The notes: a model not told the origin generated them from the sequence alone. A stretch of DNA of 64,000 nt from DASRDR01 sp963812945 [NCBI: uncultured Candidatus Rokubacteria bacterium] (GCA_963812945.1 CAWEXD010000008.1:248001-312000), one strand, 5' to 3'. Positions 26,753 to 36,060 are shown, counted from the first letter of the stretch. Made by a program: numbers and translations.

Positions 26753-28306
26753 CTCGTTCGCCGACTCTCCGGCTCGCCGGCGCGTCACGGCTCCCGGTCC
26801 GTCCCCGGCCGCCGGGCGCCAGGGCGGGGCGGCGAGCCGCCGCCGCCCGTCACTCGCGAGCCGCACGGCCGGGTCGTCCGGGACGAAGTCGCGGTCCCAC
26901 AGCTTGCAGGTCACCTGCTTGTGCCGCTGATCCAGACCCTCGCAGTAGTTCGTGAACTCGCATCGGCGGACGAGCGCCCCGTGGCCGAGACGGACCTTCC
27001 GGAACCAGTCCGGGTCGGCGAGAGTCTGGCGCGCGGCCGCGACGACGTCCGCCTCCCCGCGGGCGAGGATGCCCTCCGCCTGGTCGAACGTCGAGATCCC
27101 CCCGCTCGTCACGACCGGGATCCCGTGCCCCGATGCCCGCAGGGCCGCGCGGATCGCCGCCGCCAGCGACACGTTGCGGCCGAACGGGCCGCGCTCGTCC
27201 GAGATGACGGTGGGCATGCACTCGTATCCCGACTCGCCGGTGTAGGGGTAGACCGCCTCCCCGACCTTCGGCTGCCGGGCGTCCTCGAAGCGCCCCCCCT
27301 TGGACACCGACAGGTAGTCGGCGCCTCCTTCCGCGAAGCGGAGGCCGAACCAGACGGCGTCGTCCAGCGCGTTGCCGCCCGGCACGACGTCGTGACCGAG
27401 ATATCGGATTCCGACCACGTAGTCGGCGCCGACTCGGTCCCGGACCGTCTGGAGCACCTCGAGGGGCAACCGCGCCCGCTGCGGACGCGCCCCCCCGTAG
27501 CCGTCCGTGCGGCCATTCAGCCGGGAGAGGAACGAGGCCATCGTGTACGCGTGAGCGTAGTGGAGCTCGACGCCGTCGAAGCCGGCCTCGCGCGCCCGCC
27601 TGGCGGCCTGGGCGAAGAGGTCCGGCAGGACGCGAGGGAGGTTCATGATGTGTGACAGGTGGAGGTCCCCGACCCGCTCGCGGTAGCCGTAGTCGAGCGC
27701 TTCCAGCTCGCGCGCCGTGAGCACGGCGTCGATGAGAGGCCGCTCGGCGGCGCCCAGCCGGGCGCGCACCTCGGCATCGGGCGTCAGGCCTCGATCCAGC
27801 CACCGAGGGTCGCCGAGGATTCCGGCCAGTCGGCGTCGGAGATCCTCGCCGATCTCGAGATAGCGCGCGAAGTACGTTCCGGGCTCGGGGCGCCGGCGGA
27901 CGGCGATGAAGTCGATGATCTGGATGAACAGCCGCGTGCGGCCCTCGCTGTGCTCTCGCACAGCCTCGACCAGACGCCGTAGCCCCGGAATGAAGCGGTC
28001 GCTGCCGATCCGGAGGAGCGGACCGCTCGGGACGTCACGGATGCCCGTCGCTTCCACCACCAGGACGCCGGGCTGACCCGCGGCGAAGCGGGCGTACCAC
28101 TCGACCACCTCGGGCGTGACGTGCCCGTCGTCGGTCGCCCGCCAGGGGACCATCGCGGGCACCCACGTGCGCTCGGCGGCCACGCACTGCCGGCCGATGC
28201 GGACCGGCGAGAACCAGCGCGCCCCTCGAGCCTCGTCACGGGTGGGCCAGCGCGCCGGGGGGAGCGAGTGTCGGACGCGGAGCCGGCCGGGCGTCACGGC
28301 GGCCAC
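26738..28306 (-). CDS. Old Yellow Enzyme family NADH:flavin oxidoreductase
   Basis: A 522-residue FMN TIM-barrel oxidoreductase. It begins ARWFSPVRIGR, and has VELHYAHAYTMASFLSRL (about 244-261) with the His pair that contacts substrate, then TSGGISTFDQAEGILARGEADVVAAAR for FMN phosphate binding. The C-terminal part has CEFTNYCEGLDQRHKQVTC, which does not match the Fe-S cysteine spacing of 2,4-dienoyl-CoA reductase. The usual NRIVMAPM is degenerate (AERTWVPAMVPW). Substrate unknown. It is upstream of the arsS-type operon, separated by hairpins. Confidence 0.85.
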   Translation of the reverse strand: MAAVTPGRLRVRHSLPPARWPTRDEARGARWFSPVRIGRQCVAAERTWVPAMVPWRATDDGHVTPEVVEWYARFAAGQPGVLVVEATGIRDVPSGPLLRIGSDRFIPGLRRLVEAVREHSEGRTRLFIQIIDFIAVRRRPEPGTYFARYLEIGEDLRRRLAGILGDPRWLDRGLTPDAEVRARLGAAERPLIDAVLTARELEALDYGYRERVGDLHLSHIMNLPRVLPDLFAQAARRAREAGFDGVELHYAHAYTMASFLSRLNGRTDGYGGARPQRARLPLEVLQTVRDRVGADYVVGIRYLGHDVVPGGNALDDAVWFGLRFAEGGADYLSVSKGGRFEDARQPKVGEAVYPYTGESGYECMPTVISDERGPFGRNVSLAAAIRAALRASGHGIPVVTSGGISTFDQAEGILARGEADVVAAARQTLADPDWFRKVRLGHGALVRRCEFTNYCEGLDQRHKQVTCKLWDRDFVPDDPAVRLASDGRRRLAAPPWRPAAGDGPGAVTRRRAGESANELTAS

Positions 28307-28384
28307 GGGGTCAGCTTACCCGGTGCGGCCCCGCACGGCCACCGGCCGGGCTCTTGGGCTCCCGGCGCTCGAGAGGCCCGTTGG

Positions 28385-28414
28385 TTGACCATGAAACGGC
28401 GCCGGTGCTACGGT
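28385..28414 (+). promoter_or_regulatory. Promoter upstream of YbgF-like lipoprotein
   Basis: TTGACC at 28385-28390, an 18-base spacer and TACGGT at 28409-28414. Transcription would start near 28421, which favours ATG 28428 over GTG 28413 as the start codon. Confidence 0.4.
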
Positions 28415-28427
28415 GCGGACTGTGCGC

Positions 28428-29762
28428 ATGAGATCGGTCCGGATCGGCTGCGGGGCGGCGCGCCGGCGCGGTGGACGGCGATTCCATGCTGCCGCTGTCG
28501 CGGCGCTGACGGTCGTGCTGGCCGGCGTCGCTTCCGGCTGCGGCGGTGTCGGGGGCGGCGCCAAGCCCGCGGCCGAGGCGAAAGCGCCCACCGATCCCGC
28601 GGGCCTCCGCCAGGACGTGGACCGTCTGCGTGCGGACCTCGCCGAGCTTCGCGCGCTCACCGAGGCGGCCCAGCGCGCCGCCACGGAGCATGCCGACCGC
28701 GCGGCCGGTGAGACTCGCACCGAGGTCGACGCGGTGCAGAAGGCCCTCGAGGCGTCGGCCCGCCACGATCTTCAGCGCCAGGTCGAAGTGCTCGACGCTC
28801 AGGCGCGACGCATCGATCTCCTGGACAAGCGGGCCGCCGAGCAGGGGCAGACGCTGCGCCGGCTCGAGCTGGCGCTCACCGGCATCGAGAATCAGCTGAC
28901 GCGGATCCTCGAGAACCCTGCCACCACACCGGCGCGCGGCGCCAAGGGCGGGGCGCCGGCGAAACCTCCGGCCGCGGCGTCGCCGTCAGCCGCGGTGGAC
29001 GAGTCGGCCTCCAAGGCGCCGTCGGCGGAGGGATCCTCCCCGACGCCCGTCGCGGGCGCCGATCTCGCCCCTCCCGCGATGCTCGGGCTGACGCCGGGTT
29101 CCCGTAGCGCCACGCCGACAGCCAAGCCCGCCGACGCGCCCCGCGAGGTGAAGGCGGCGCCCGCCCCGCGCCCGTCAACGGAGGAGCCGCCGAGCGGGGC
29201 GAAGACGGCCCAGACTGCTCCCGCGGCGAAGGCCGCGCCCGCCGCGCGCTCGTCAACGGACGAACCGCCGAGCGGGACGAAGACGGCCCAGACTGCCCCC
29301 GCGGCGAAGGCGGTGCCCGCCCCGCGCTCGTCTGCCGACGCCCTCCCGCGTCTCGCCAAACCCGGCGCGCCGGCTCCCGCGGGGGCCTCGGCCAGCGCCC
29401 GTGCGATCTTCGACCGCGCCATGGAGAGCTGGAGGAAGGGCGAGACGGGGCAGGCGGTGCTCGACTTCGAGGAGCTGGTCCAGACGTTTCCCGGTGATCC
29501 GCTCGTCGCGCCCGCGCAGTTCCGGATCGGCGAGGCGTACTATGCGGCGCGCGACTTCGAGCGCGCGGCGCTCGGCTACCGGAAGGCGGTCGAGCTCGCG
29601 CCCCAGGGCAAGGACACGCCACAGGCGCTGCTCCGTCTCGGTCTCGCGTACCGCGCGCAGAAACGGGAGTCCGACGCGCGACAGGCCTGGAACCAGCTCG
29701 TCCGTGACTTCCCGGAGAGCGAGGCCACCGAAGAGGCGCACCGGGCTTTGCGGTCGCGCTGA
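28428..29762 (+). CDS. YbgF/CpoB-like lipoprotein with coiled coil and C-terminal TPRs
   Basis: 444 residues. A signal peptide ends in VLAGVASGC, a plausible lipobox, so it is probably an outer-membrane-anchored lipoprotein. Residues about 40-150 form a heptad coiled coil (LRQDVDRLRADLAELR). A long Ala/Pro-rich linker includes a 26-residue tandem repeat. The last 120 residues are TPR-like (IFDRAMESWRKGETGQAVLDF; FRIGEAYYAARDFERAALGY), as in CpoB/YbgF, the Tol-Pal partner that coordinates outer-membrane constriction and peptidoglycan synthesis. No tol genes are nearby. Confidence 0.75.
   Translation: MRSVRIGCGAARRRGGRRFHAAAVAALTVVLAGVASGCGGVGGGAKPAAEAKAPTDPAGLRQDVDRLRADLAELRALTEAAQRAATEHADRAAGETRTEVDAVQKALEASARHDLQRQVEVLDAQARRIDLLDKRAAEQGQTLRRLELALTGIENQLTRILENPATTPARGAKGGAPAKPPAAASPSAAVDESASKAPSAEGSSPTPVAGADLAPPAMLGLTPGSRSATPTAKPADAPREVKAAPAPRPSTEEPPSGAKTAQTAPAAKAAPAARSSTDEPPSGTKTAQTAPAAKAVPAPRSSADALPRLAKPGAPAPAGASASARAIFDRAMESWRKGETGQAVLDFEELVQTFPGDPLVAPAQFRIGEAYYAARDFERAALGYRKAVELAPQGKDTPQALLRLGLAYRAQKRESDARQAWNQLVRDFPESEATEEAHRALRSR
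29152..29343 (+). repeat. 78-bp in-frame tandem repeat in lipoprotein linker
   Basis: A 78-base unit (26 codons) occurs twice and starts a third time, with the GTCAACGGA landmark at 29174 and 29252. It encodes KAAPAPRPSTEEPPSGAKTA-like linker sequence and looks like a recent duplication. Confidence 0.75.
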
Positions 29763-29805
29763 CCCCGTCCCTCAGTCACGGCTCGAGGGGATCCCGAGGA
29801 GACCA

Positions 29806-30696
29806 ATGGAGTCCGCGGACGACGTTCGAGCGAGCCTGGGCGTGGCCTCGCTCGCCGACCTTCACCGGCACGAGGCGACGTCGCCGGACGGCGAGTCTCG
29901 GGTCGCGGCGCTTCTCGGAGATGCGCGCGTCCTGTCGTGGCCGCTGGTCGTCGACGCGGCGTCCGGGCTCATCCTCGACGGCAGCCACCGGGCGGTGGTC
30001 CTCGCCCGGGATCTCGGCGCGCGCTTCGCTCTGGTCCAGCGGGTCGCGCTCGACGCGCCCGACGTCCGTATCGGGACCTGGTGCCTGGTCCTCGAGGGCG
30101 TGTCCGCGGCGGCCTTCGACCACGCGCGGCGGGCGCTGGGACTGGAGGTCGACGCGCCCGACGGGCTCCGCTGTCACTACGGGGGCCGCGTCTACGCCCG
30201 GCCGGGGTCCGGCGCCGGGGAAGCACCCGGCCTGGCCGAGGGGCTCGAGCGGCTGCTCTCGTCGAACGGCCATCGGCCGCGCGCACGCCTCGTCGAGGAC
30301 GAAGCGGCGACATCGTGGCTCGCCGCATCCGAGGTGGTCGTGCTGCGCCCGCCGGCGCTGGACAAGGCGGCCGTGCGGCAGCGAGCGGGGGGCGCGCTCC
30401 TGCCGCCCAAGTCGACTCGCTTCCTCCTCCCGTACCGTGTGTTCGGGCTCCACGTTCCGCTCGCGGCGCTCGGCGGGCGGCGGCGGGCGCTGATCGATGT
30501 CCTGGAGCGCGAGCGGGAGCGGCCGCTCGCGTGTCTCGGCCCCGGGCTCGTCATCGACCGCCGCTACCCCGAGCGCCTCTGGCAGTTCACCGACCATCGC
30601 ATCCCCGACCGGCTCTTCGCCGACGAGGCGGGGCGCCGCGCATACACGGACGCGCTCGCGCGGGTCGCCCTCCCGGCCCCGTCGCGGCAAGGCTAA
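29806..30696 (+). CDS. SerK/SbnI-like free L-serine kinase (ParB-fold)
   Basis: 296 residues, soluble. It matches the free-serine kinase family (Thermococcus SerK, staphylococcal SbnI) at several points. H22-E23 corresponds to the catalytic Glu of SerK, ILDGSHR (58-62) to the DGHHR nucleotide loop, and [12 protein letters not shown] near residue 200 to SerK's SPKTTRHVLP. About 70 extra C-terminal residues are present and the first His of DGHHR is Ser. Expected reaction: serine plus nucleotide to O-phosphoserine. The ATG at 29806 follows GAGGAGA. The next gene, a TrpB2, starts 10 bases after its stop, and TrpB2 enzymes are known to use O-phosphoserine. Confidence 0.72.
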   Translation: MESADDVRASLGVASLADLHRHEATSPDGESRVAALLGDARVLSWPLVVDAASGLILDGSHRAVVLARDLGARFALVQRVALDAPDVRIGTWCLVLEGVSAAAFDHARRALGLEVDAPDGLRCHYGGRVYARPGSGAGEAPGLAEGLERLLSSNGHRPRARLVEDEAATSWLAASEVVVLRPPALDKAAVRQRAGGALLPPKSTRFLLPYRVFGLHVPLAALGGRRRALIDVLERERERPLACLGPGLVIDRRYPERLWQFTDHRIPDRLFADEAGRRAYTDALARVALPAPSRQG

Positions 30697-30706
30697 GGAG
30701 GTCCCC

Positions 30707-32071
30707 GTGGCCCAGACCAAGTTCGTGCTCGACGAGAAGGATCTCCCGAGCCGCTGGTACAACATCCAGGCGGACCTGCCGGCGCCGCTCCCGCCGGTGA
30801 TCCACCCGGGCACGCTCCAGCCGATCGGGCCCCAGGATCTCGCCCCCCTGTTTCCGATGGAGATCATCAAGCAGGAGGTGAGCCAGGAGCGCTGGATCGA
30901 CATCCCGGAGCCGGTCCGCGACGTGTACCGCCTCTGGCGACCGACGCCGCTCTACCGCGCCCACCGCCTGGAGAAGGCGCTCGATACGCCGGCCCGGATC
31001 TACTACAAGTGGGAGGGCGTCTCGCCGGCCGGCAGCCACAAGCCGAACACGGCGGTCGCCCAGGCCTACTACAACCGGGAGGAGGGCGTCCGCCGCATCG
31101 CGACCGAGACGGGCGCCGGGCAGTGGGGCTCGGCGCTCTCCTTCGCGTGCCAGCTCTTCGGGATCGAGTGCAAGGTCTACATGGTGCGTGTCTCCTACGA
31201 CCAGAAGCCCTACCGGCGCATCATGATGGAGGCCTGGGGCGGCACGGTCGTGGCGAGCCCGTCGCGGGACACTGCGGCGGGACGCGCGGTGCTGGAGAAA
31301 GACCCGCAGTCGCCCGGGAGCCTCGGCATCGCGATCTCGGAGGCGGTCGAGGACGCGGCCCAGCGCGAGGACACGAAGTACTCGCTCGGCTCGGTGCTGA
31401 ACCACGTCCTGACCCACCAGACCGTGATCGGGCTCGAGGCGCAGCGCCAGCTCGAGATGGCCGGCGACCGCCCGGACATCCTCGTGGGCTGCATCGGAGG
31501 CGGCTCGAACTTCGGCGGCTTCACGTTCCCGTTCCTCCAGGACAAGCTCAGCGGGAAGCGGAAGGACCTCCGCGTCATCGCCGTCGAGCCCCAGGCGGCG
31601 CCCAGCCTCACGCGGGGCGAGTACGTCTACGACTTCGGCGACACCGGGCAGATGACGCCCTTGGTCAAGATGTACACGCTCGGCCACTCGTTCATCCCGG
31701 CGCCGATCCACGCCGGCGGGCTCCGGTACCACGGCATGGCGCCCATCGTGTGCGCGCTCTACGACGCGAAGGTGATCGAGGCGGTGGCCGTTCACCAGAA
31801 CCCGACCTTCGAGGCGGCGCTGACCTTCGCCCGCGCGGAGGGCGTGCTGCCGGCGCCCGAGGCTGCCCACGCGATCCGGACCGTCATCGACGAGGCGCTC
31901 CGCTGCAAGGCCTCGGGGGAGCGGAAGGTCATCGCCTTCAACCTGTGCGGTCACGGTCACTTCGACCTCTCGGCCTACGAGCGCTACATGGCCGGCAAGC
32001 TCGAGGACTTCGAGTACCCCGCGGAGAAGGTGAAGGCCGCGCTGGCCGGCCTTCCCAAGGTCAAGGTCTGA
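30707..32071 (+). CDS. trpB2: TrpB2-type tryptophan synthase beta chain (TrpB-like PLP enzyme)
   Basis: 454 residues, longer than TrpB1 (about 400), with the TrpB2 N-terminus ([20 protein letters not shown]). The PLP Lys is K112 in AGSHKPNTA, followed by [13 protein letters not shown]; the phosphate-binding [12 protein letters not shown] is near 265. It joins indole with a serine-derived aminoacrylate to make tryptophan. No trpA or other trp genes are in the window, as expected for stand-alone TrpB2. The GTG at 30707 has AAGGAGG 5 bases upstream. It is probably one operon with the SerK-like gene. Confidence 0.92.
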   Translation: MAQTKFVLDEKDLPSRWYNIQADLPAPLPPVIHPGTLQPIGPQDLAPLFPMEIIKQEVSQERWIDIPEPVRDVYRLWRPTPLYRAHRLEKALDTPARIYYKWEGVSPAGSHKPNTAVAQAYYNREEGVRRIATETGAGQWGSALSFACQLFGIECKVYMVRVSYDQKPYRRIMMEAWGGTVVASPSRDTAAGRAVLEKDPQSPGSLGIAISEAVEDAAQREDTKYSLGSVLNHVLTHQTVIGLEAQRQLEMAGDRPDILVGCIGGGSNFGGFTFPFLQDKLSGKRKDLRVIAVEPQAAPSLTRGEYVYDFGDTGQMTPLVKMYTLGHSFIPAPIHAGGLRYHGMAPIVCALYDAKVIEAVAVHQNPTFEAALTFARAEGVLPAPEAAHAIRTVIDEALRCKASGERKVIAFNLCGHGHFDLSAYERYMAGKLEDFEYPAEKVKAALAGLPKVKV

Positions 32072-32149
32072 CCTCCGGAAGGTCCGACCGACGTCGGGCA
32101 ATCGGGGGCCGCGAAGGCTTCGCGGTCGTCCCGGCCGGCTGAGCGCAGG

Positions 32150-33304
32150 GTGGACTTCCGGCTGAGCGCGGAGCAGGAGGAGTTCCGGCGGGCCGTCGCG
32201 CGCTTCGTCGACGCGGAGGTCGCGCCGGTCGCCCGGGCGCTCGACGAGGCGGGTGAGTTCCCGCGAGCGCTCTTCCGACGTCTGGGCGAGCAGGGCTACC
32301 TGGCCCTCCGCTACCCCGAGGCCTACGGCGGGGCGGACGCCGACTTCGTGACCTACTGTCTCCTTGCGGAGGAGCTCGCCCGCGGCTCCATGTCCGTCGC
32401 GGCGCTGGCCGCGATGCAGAGCCTGATGGGGACGCATTTCGTGTGGAAGTACGGGAACGAGGCGCTCCACCAGCGCTACCTCGTTCCGGCGCTGCGCGGG
32501 GAGAAGGTCGCCACGTTCGCCTTGACCGAGCCCAACGCGGGCTCGGACATCGGCAACCTCACCACGACGGCCGAGCGCGCCCAGGGGGGCTGGCGGCTCA
32601 AGGGCACGAAGACGTGGGTCACCAACGCGCCCGTCGCCGACATGCTGACGGTCTGTGCCAAGACGTCCCCCGAGCGCGGGATGAAGCACATCGGCCTGTT
32701 CCTGGTCGACCGGCAGTTCCCCGGCGTGACCCTGGGGAAACGGATCGACAAGCTGGGGGTCCGCGCCTCGGCCACCGGGGAGATCGTGCTCGACGACGTC
32801 CTGGTCCCGGACGAGCACCTCCTGGGGGGCGAGACCGGCGGCGTGGAGAAGGTGGGCGGCATCCTCTCCGAGATCCGCGTGATGACCGGGGCGCTGTCGG
32901 TGGGGCTCGGGCGCGCGGCGTACGAGGCGGCGCTCCGCTACTCGAAGGAGCGCGTCACGTTCGGCAAGCCCATCGGCGAGCACCAGGCTGTGACCTTCAA
33001 GCTCGCCGACATGCTCACCCAGCTTCACGCGGCGAGCCTGCTCGTGTACCACGCCGCGTGGTGCGTCGACCAGGGGCGGCCGGTCACGCGCGAGGCGGCG
33101 ATGACCAAACTCTTCGCCTCCGAGGCCGCGAACCGGATCTGTGACGAGGCCTCGCGGATCTTCGCGTCCTACTCGTTCGCGACCGAGTATCCGATCGAGC
33201 GGTACTTCCGCGACGCGCGCTTCCTCCTGTGGGGCGGCGGGACGTCGGAGATCCTCCGGGTCATCATCGGTCGAGACCTCGAGCGCCCCCCGACCCTCGG
33301 ATGA
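32150..33304 (+). CDS. Acyl-CoA dehydrogenase family protein (no canonical catalytic Glu seen)
   Basis: 384 residues with MDFRLSAEQEEFRRAV, FALTEPNAGSD, KTWVTNAP and ERVTFGKPIGEHQ, all standard for the FAD-dependent acyl-CoA dehydrogenase fold. The C-terminal FLLWGGGTSEILRVI has Gly where short- and medium-chain enzymes have the catalytic Glu, and I see no Glu at the alternative helix-G position. GTG start 78 bases after trpB2. A thiolase follows, so a role in acyl-CoA oxidation is likely; the substrate is unknown. Confidence 0.86.
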   Translation: MDFRLSAEQEEFRRAVARFVDAEVAPVARALDEAGEFPRALFRRLGEQGYLALRYPEAYGGADADFVTYCLLAEELARGSMSVAALAAMQSLMGTHFVWKYGNEALHQRYLVPALRGEKVATFALTEPNAGSDIGNLTTTAERAQGGWRLKGTKTWVTNAPVADMLTVCAKTSPERGMKHIGLFLVDRQFPGVTLGKRIDKLGVRASATGEIVLDDVLVPDEHLLGGETGGVEKVGGILSEIRVMTGALSVGLGRAAYEAALRYSKERVTFGKPIGEHQAVTFKLADMLTQLHAASLLVYHAAWCVDQGRPVTREAAMTKLFASEAANRICDEASRIFASYSFATEYPIERYFRDARFLLWGGGTSEILRVIIGRDLERPPTLG

Positions 33305-33398
33305 CCTGCGCCCCGCGCGGCCGGCGTCGCGGGGACGCGGGCCCCTGGAGTAAGGTGGAGGCGGGGCGCCGGGAGCGGCGCCCGGAGGAGCGCGCGAC

Positions 33399-34568
33399 AT
33401 GAGGAGAGTGGCCCTGATCGGCGCCGGCATGACGCGGTTCGGCGCGCGCAAGGCGACCTACCGGGACCTCATCTGGGAGGCGGGGAAGGCGTGCTTCGAC
33501 TCGCTTCCCGGGGTCCGGCCGGCCGATCTCGAGGGGATCGTGGTGGGCTCGGTCATGCCCGAGCGCACCGCGTTCCAGAGCCACGTCTCCTCGCTCGCCG
33601 CCGAGGCGCTCGGCATCAAGCCGAGCCGGCTGTCGGCCCGGACCGAGCACATGTGCGCGTCGGGAACGGTCGGGCTCCGGTACGCCTATGCGTTCATCGC
33701 GGCCGGGCTCGCGGACCTGGTGATGGTCCTCGGCGTCGAGAAGCTGACCGTCCCGACGGCGGACGAGGCCGTCCTGAACATGGGGACGGGCGTCGACCGC
33801 GAGTGGGAGGCCGCCCACGGCCTCACCGCGCCGCCCTGCTTCGCCCTCGCCGCCCAGGCCCACATGGCGCGCCACGGCACGACCGAGGAGCAGATGGCGA
33901 TGGTCAGCGTGAAGAATCACAACCACGCGGCCAAGAATCCGTACGCCCACTTCCAGAAGGGCGCGACGCTCGACCAGGTGCTCTGCTCCCGCATGATCGC
34001 GACCCCGTTCCGCCTGTTCATGTGCTCGCCCATCACCGACGGCGCGGCCGCGGTCATCGTGGCGAGCGAAGAGCGCGCGCGCGACCTGACGGACCGGCCG
34101 GTCTGGATCCGCGGAAGCGGCCAGGCACTCGACGGCTTCATGCTCTCGTCGCTCCACGAGGACTACGCGCACTGGCCCGCGCTGAAACGGGCGGGCCAGG
34201 ACGCGTACCGCATGGCCGGGATCGGGCCGGCGGACGTGGACCTCGCCGAGGTGCACGACTGCTTCGCGATCGCCGAGATCATCGCCTACGAGGAGCTCGG
34301 GTTCTGCGAGAAAGGGGAGGGGGGCCGCTTCGTCGAGAAGGGCCTCTCCGACTACGGCGGGAAAGTCGTGGTCAACCCTCGCGGCGGCCTCATGGGCTGC
34401 GGCCACCCCCTTGGCGCCACCGGCATCGCGCAGGCGTGTGAGGCCTTCTGGCAGCTCCGCGACGAGGCCGGCGCGCGCCAGGTGCCCGAGGCGCGCCTGG
34501 CCCTCACCCACAACAACTCGGGGATGGGCGAGCACGTGGTCATGATCTACGGGCGCGACGCGGCCTGA
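33399..34568 (+). CDS. Thiolase family protein (SCP2/acetyl-CoA acetyltransferase type)
   Basis: 389 residues. The nucleophile is in TEHMCASGTVGLRY (about residue 88), with the substrate-loop HDCFAIAEI, the GGLMGCGHPLGATG motif carrying the second Cys/His and the terminal HNNSGMGEH. This is the SCP2-like thiolase subfamily that often works with a DUF35 Zn-ribbon/OB protein; one lies 2.9 kb downstream at 37433. ATG start. It would cleave or form a beta-ketoacyl-CoA. Confidence 0.88.
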   Translation: MRRVALIGAGMTRFGARKATYRDLIWEAGKACFDSLPGVRPADLEGIVVGSVMPERTAFQSHVSSLAAEALGIKPSRLSARTEHMCASGTVGLRYAYAFIAAGLADLVMVLGVEKLTVPTADEAVLNMGTGVDREWEAAHGLTAPPCFALAAQAHMARHGTTEEQMAMVSVKNHNHAAKNPYAHFQKGATLDQVLCSRMIATPFRLFMCSPITDGAAAVIVASEERARDLTDRPVWIRGSGQALDGFMLSSLHEDYAHWPALKRAGQDAYRMAGIGPADVDLAEVHDCFAIAEIIAYEELGFCEKGEGGRFVEKGLSDYGGKVVVNPRGGLMGCGHPLGATGIAQACEAFWQLRDEAGARQVPEARLALTHNNSGMGEHVVMIYGRDAA

Positions 34569-34579
34569 GGCCGCGCCGG

Positions 34580-35980
34580 TCAGGCCGTCGGCGGGCCGGA
34601 AGCCGGCCGGCGCGGACCGCCGCGCCATCGCCGCCGGCGCCGCCGGTGGCTCGGAGCGGGAACGGGAGCGGGGGCGGACGACGGCACCCGGTTGCCGTCG
34701 ATCTCGGGGATCTGCCGGCCCCTCTGGGGCTGCCGATTGCCGTCGATTTCCGACACGTCGAGCTCGTCGTCGGGGCCGCCGAGGTCGTCCGGCTGGCGAT
34801 CGCCCTCCGCGACCGGGTCCGTTGCGGCATTCTCGGTTGCGGCAGTTCCGATCGACGGCTCGTTCCCCGGTGTCTTGCCTTCCTCGGCGAGCGTGATCAC
34901 GCCCGACGGGCTCACCACGATCTCGCGAATCCGGCGCAGCCGGGTGACCAGGCGGGGGGAGCCGGGCGGGCGCTGGAACCCTCGCTCCTTGAGCGCATTG
35001 GCCACCGCGTCGATGATCACGGTTCGCCGGGGTGAGGCCTCGACCAGCCCGCGCACCACCGAGACCAGCTCGTCGTGAGGCGCGGTGTGCGGCGTGTCCG
35101 GGGACGGGGTCCGTGGCGCATGGGGCGCCGGCCCGCGTCCCCGCCCCCCACCCGGCCGGCCGGCGGGCGCGCTCGTCGCGGCCGGATGACGGGAGACGTC
35201 CCTCGGCTCGGTGTGCCGGGGGGCGTGGGCCCCCGGCGCGGCGTGAGGGGTGCTCGGTCCCCGTCCCCGGCGGCGGCGCCGGCGGCGCGCGCTCGACGGG
35301 TCGGCCGCCGGCGCCCGCTCCGCCACGACGGGCGCCTCGGCCGCCTCCTCCTTGACGAGGCGGCGGTAGGACAGGCGCTGGAACGCGATCCCCAAGCTGG
35401 CGGCCACGTCCCCGACAGCGTCGAACGCCCGGTCGTCCGACACGATGTCGATGAGATCGCCGGGGCGCGCGGAGGCGAGCCAGATGCCCGCGGCGACCGC
35501 GATGCGCAGGTCGCTCCAGTCGCGGACGCCCGTGGAGGGGGCGCTGTGGACCAGATGCGCGCCACGCTGCGCGAGCAACCGCGCCGCCTCGTGACCGACC
35601 ACCCGCCAGTTGGCGACGGCCACGAGCTCGGTCCGGCGGTCCCAGGGATCGACACCGAGATGGTCGATGACGTGCGCGAGATGCTGCGCCCGGCTGGTGT
35701 TCTCGACGTCCAGGAAGATCGCGCGCCGGCCGGGGGGGCGCGGCCTCTCCGGCTCGGGAGGCGGCATGCGCCCGGCGAAGGTCGTCTCGACGGCGGAGAG
35801 GGGGAGGTCGAGCGGTTCGGGCTCGGGGATGGCGACGACTGGCTCGGGCGCGGGCTCTTCGACGGGCGCGCGACGGACCCGGTCCGCCGGCTTTCTGCGG
35901 GGTTTCGATCCCGACGCCGAACGGGAGGCGCTTCCTCGCGCCTTCCTGCGGCTGCCGTCGCGGTTCGAGCTGATCGTCAC
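34580..35980 (-). CDS. NYN domain ribonuclease-like protein with LOTUS/OST-HTH-like C-terminus
   Basis: 466 residues. After a basic N-terminal tail, an NYN/PIN-like domain (about 88-215) shows RAIFLDVENTSRAQHL, the DLRIAVAAGIWLAS helix and IDIVSDDRAFDAVGDVAASLG, with the acidic residues expected of a metal-dependent RNase site. A long Arg/Pro-rich linker follows. A winged-helix-like module (HDELVSVVRGLVEASPRRTV to VVSPSGVITLAEE) resembles OST-HTH/LOTUS RNA-binding domains. A short Arg-rich tail repeats EIDGNR twice. Likely acts on RNA. GTG start; divergent from the phosphatase. Confidence 0.72.
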   Translation of the reverse strand: MTISSNRDGSRRKARGSASRSASGSKPRRKPADRVRRAPVEEPAPEPVVAIPEPEPLDLPLSAVETTFAGRMPPPEPERPRPPGRRAIFLDVENTSRAQHLAHVIDHLGVDPWDRRTELVAVANWRVVGHEAARLLAQRGAHLVHSAPSTGVRDWSDLRIAVAAGIWLASARPGDLIDIVSDDRAFDAVGDVAASLGIAFQRLSYRRLVKEEAAEAPVVAERAPAADPSSARRRRRRRGRGPSTPHAAPGAHAPRHTEPRDVSRHPAATSAPAGRPGGGRGRGPAPHAPRTPSPDTPHTAPHDELVSVVRGLVEASPRRTVIIDAVANALKERGFQRPPGSPRLVTRLRRIREIVVSPSGVITLAEEGKTPGNEPSIGTAATENAATDPVAEGDRQPDDLGGPDDELDVSEIDGNRQPQRGRQIPEIDGNRVPSSAPAPVPAPSHRRRRRRWRGGPRRPASGPPTA

Positions 35981-36047
35981 GTTCGCCCCACAGTGTAACG
36001 CAAGACGGCCGGTTCCGGTGCCCGCCTGCGGACCCGGACCCGGCTGG

Positions 36048-36053
36048 TATACT
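36048..36053 (+). promoter_or_regulatory. -10 element of a probable leaderless promoter
   Basis: TATACT ends 7 bases before the GTG at 36061, the same spacing as at the SDR gene (9164-9156). There is no Shine-Dalgarno sequence between. The -35 region is poor (CTGCGG, 16-base spacer). Confidence 0.5.
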
Positions 36054-36060
36054 CCCGCTC

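Noticed and set aside
30587-33451. Very long minus-strand open frame (about 950 codons) opposite trpB2 and the acyl-CoA dehydrogenase
   Set aside because: It is the antisense shadow of high-GC genes: Arg/Gly/Asp-rich, no domain, no ribosome-binding site.
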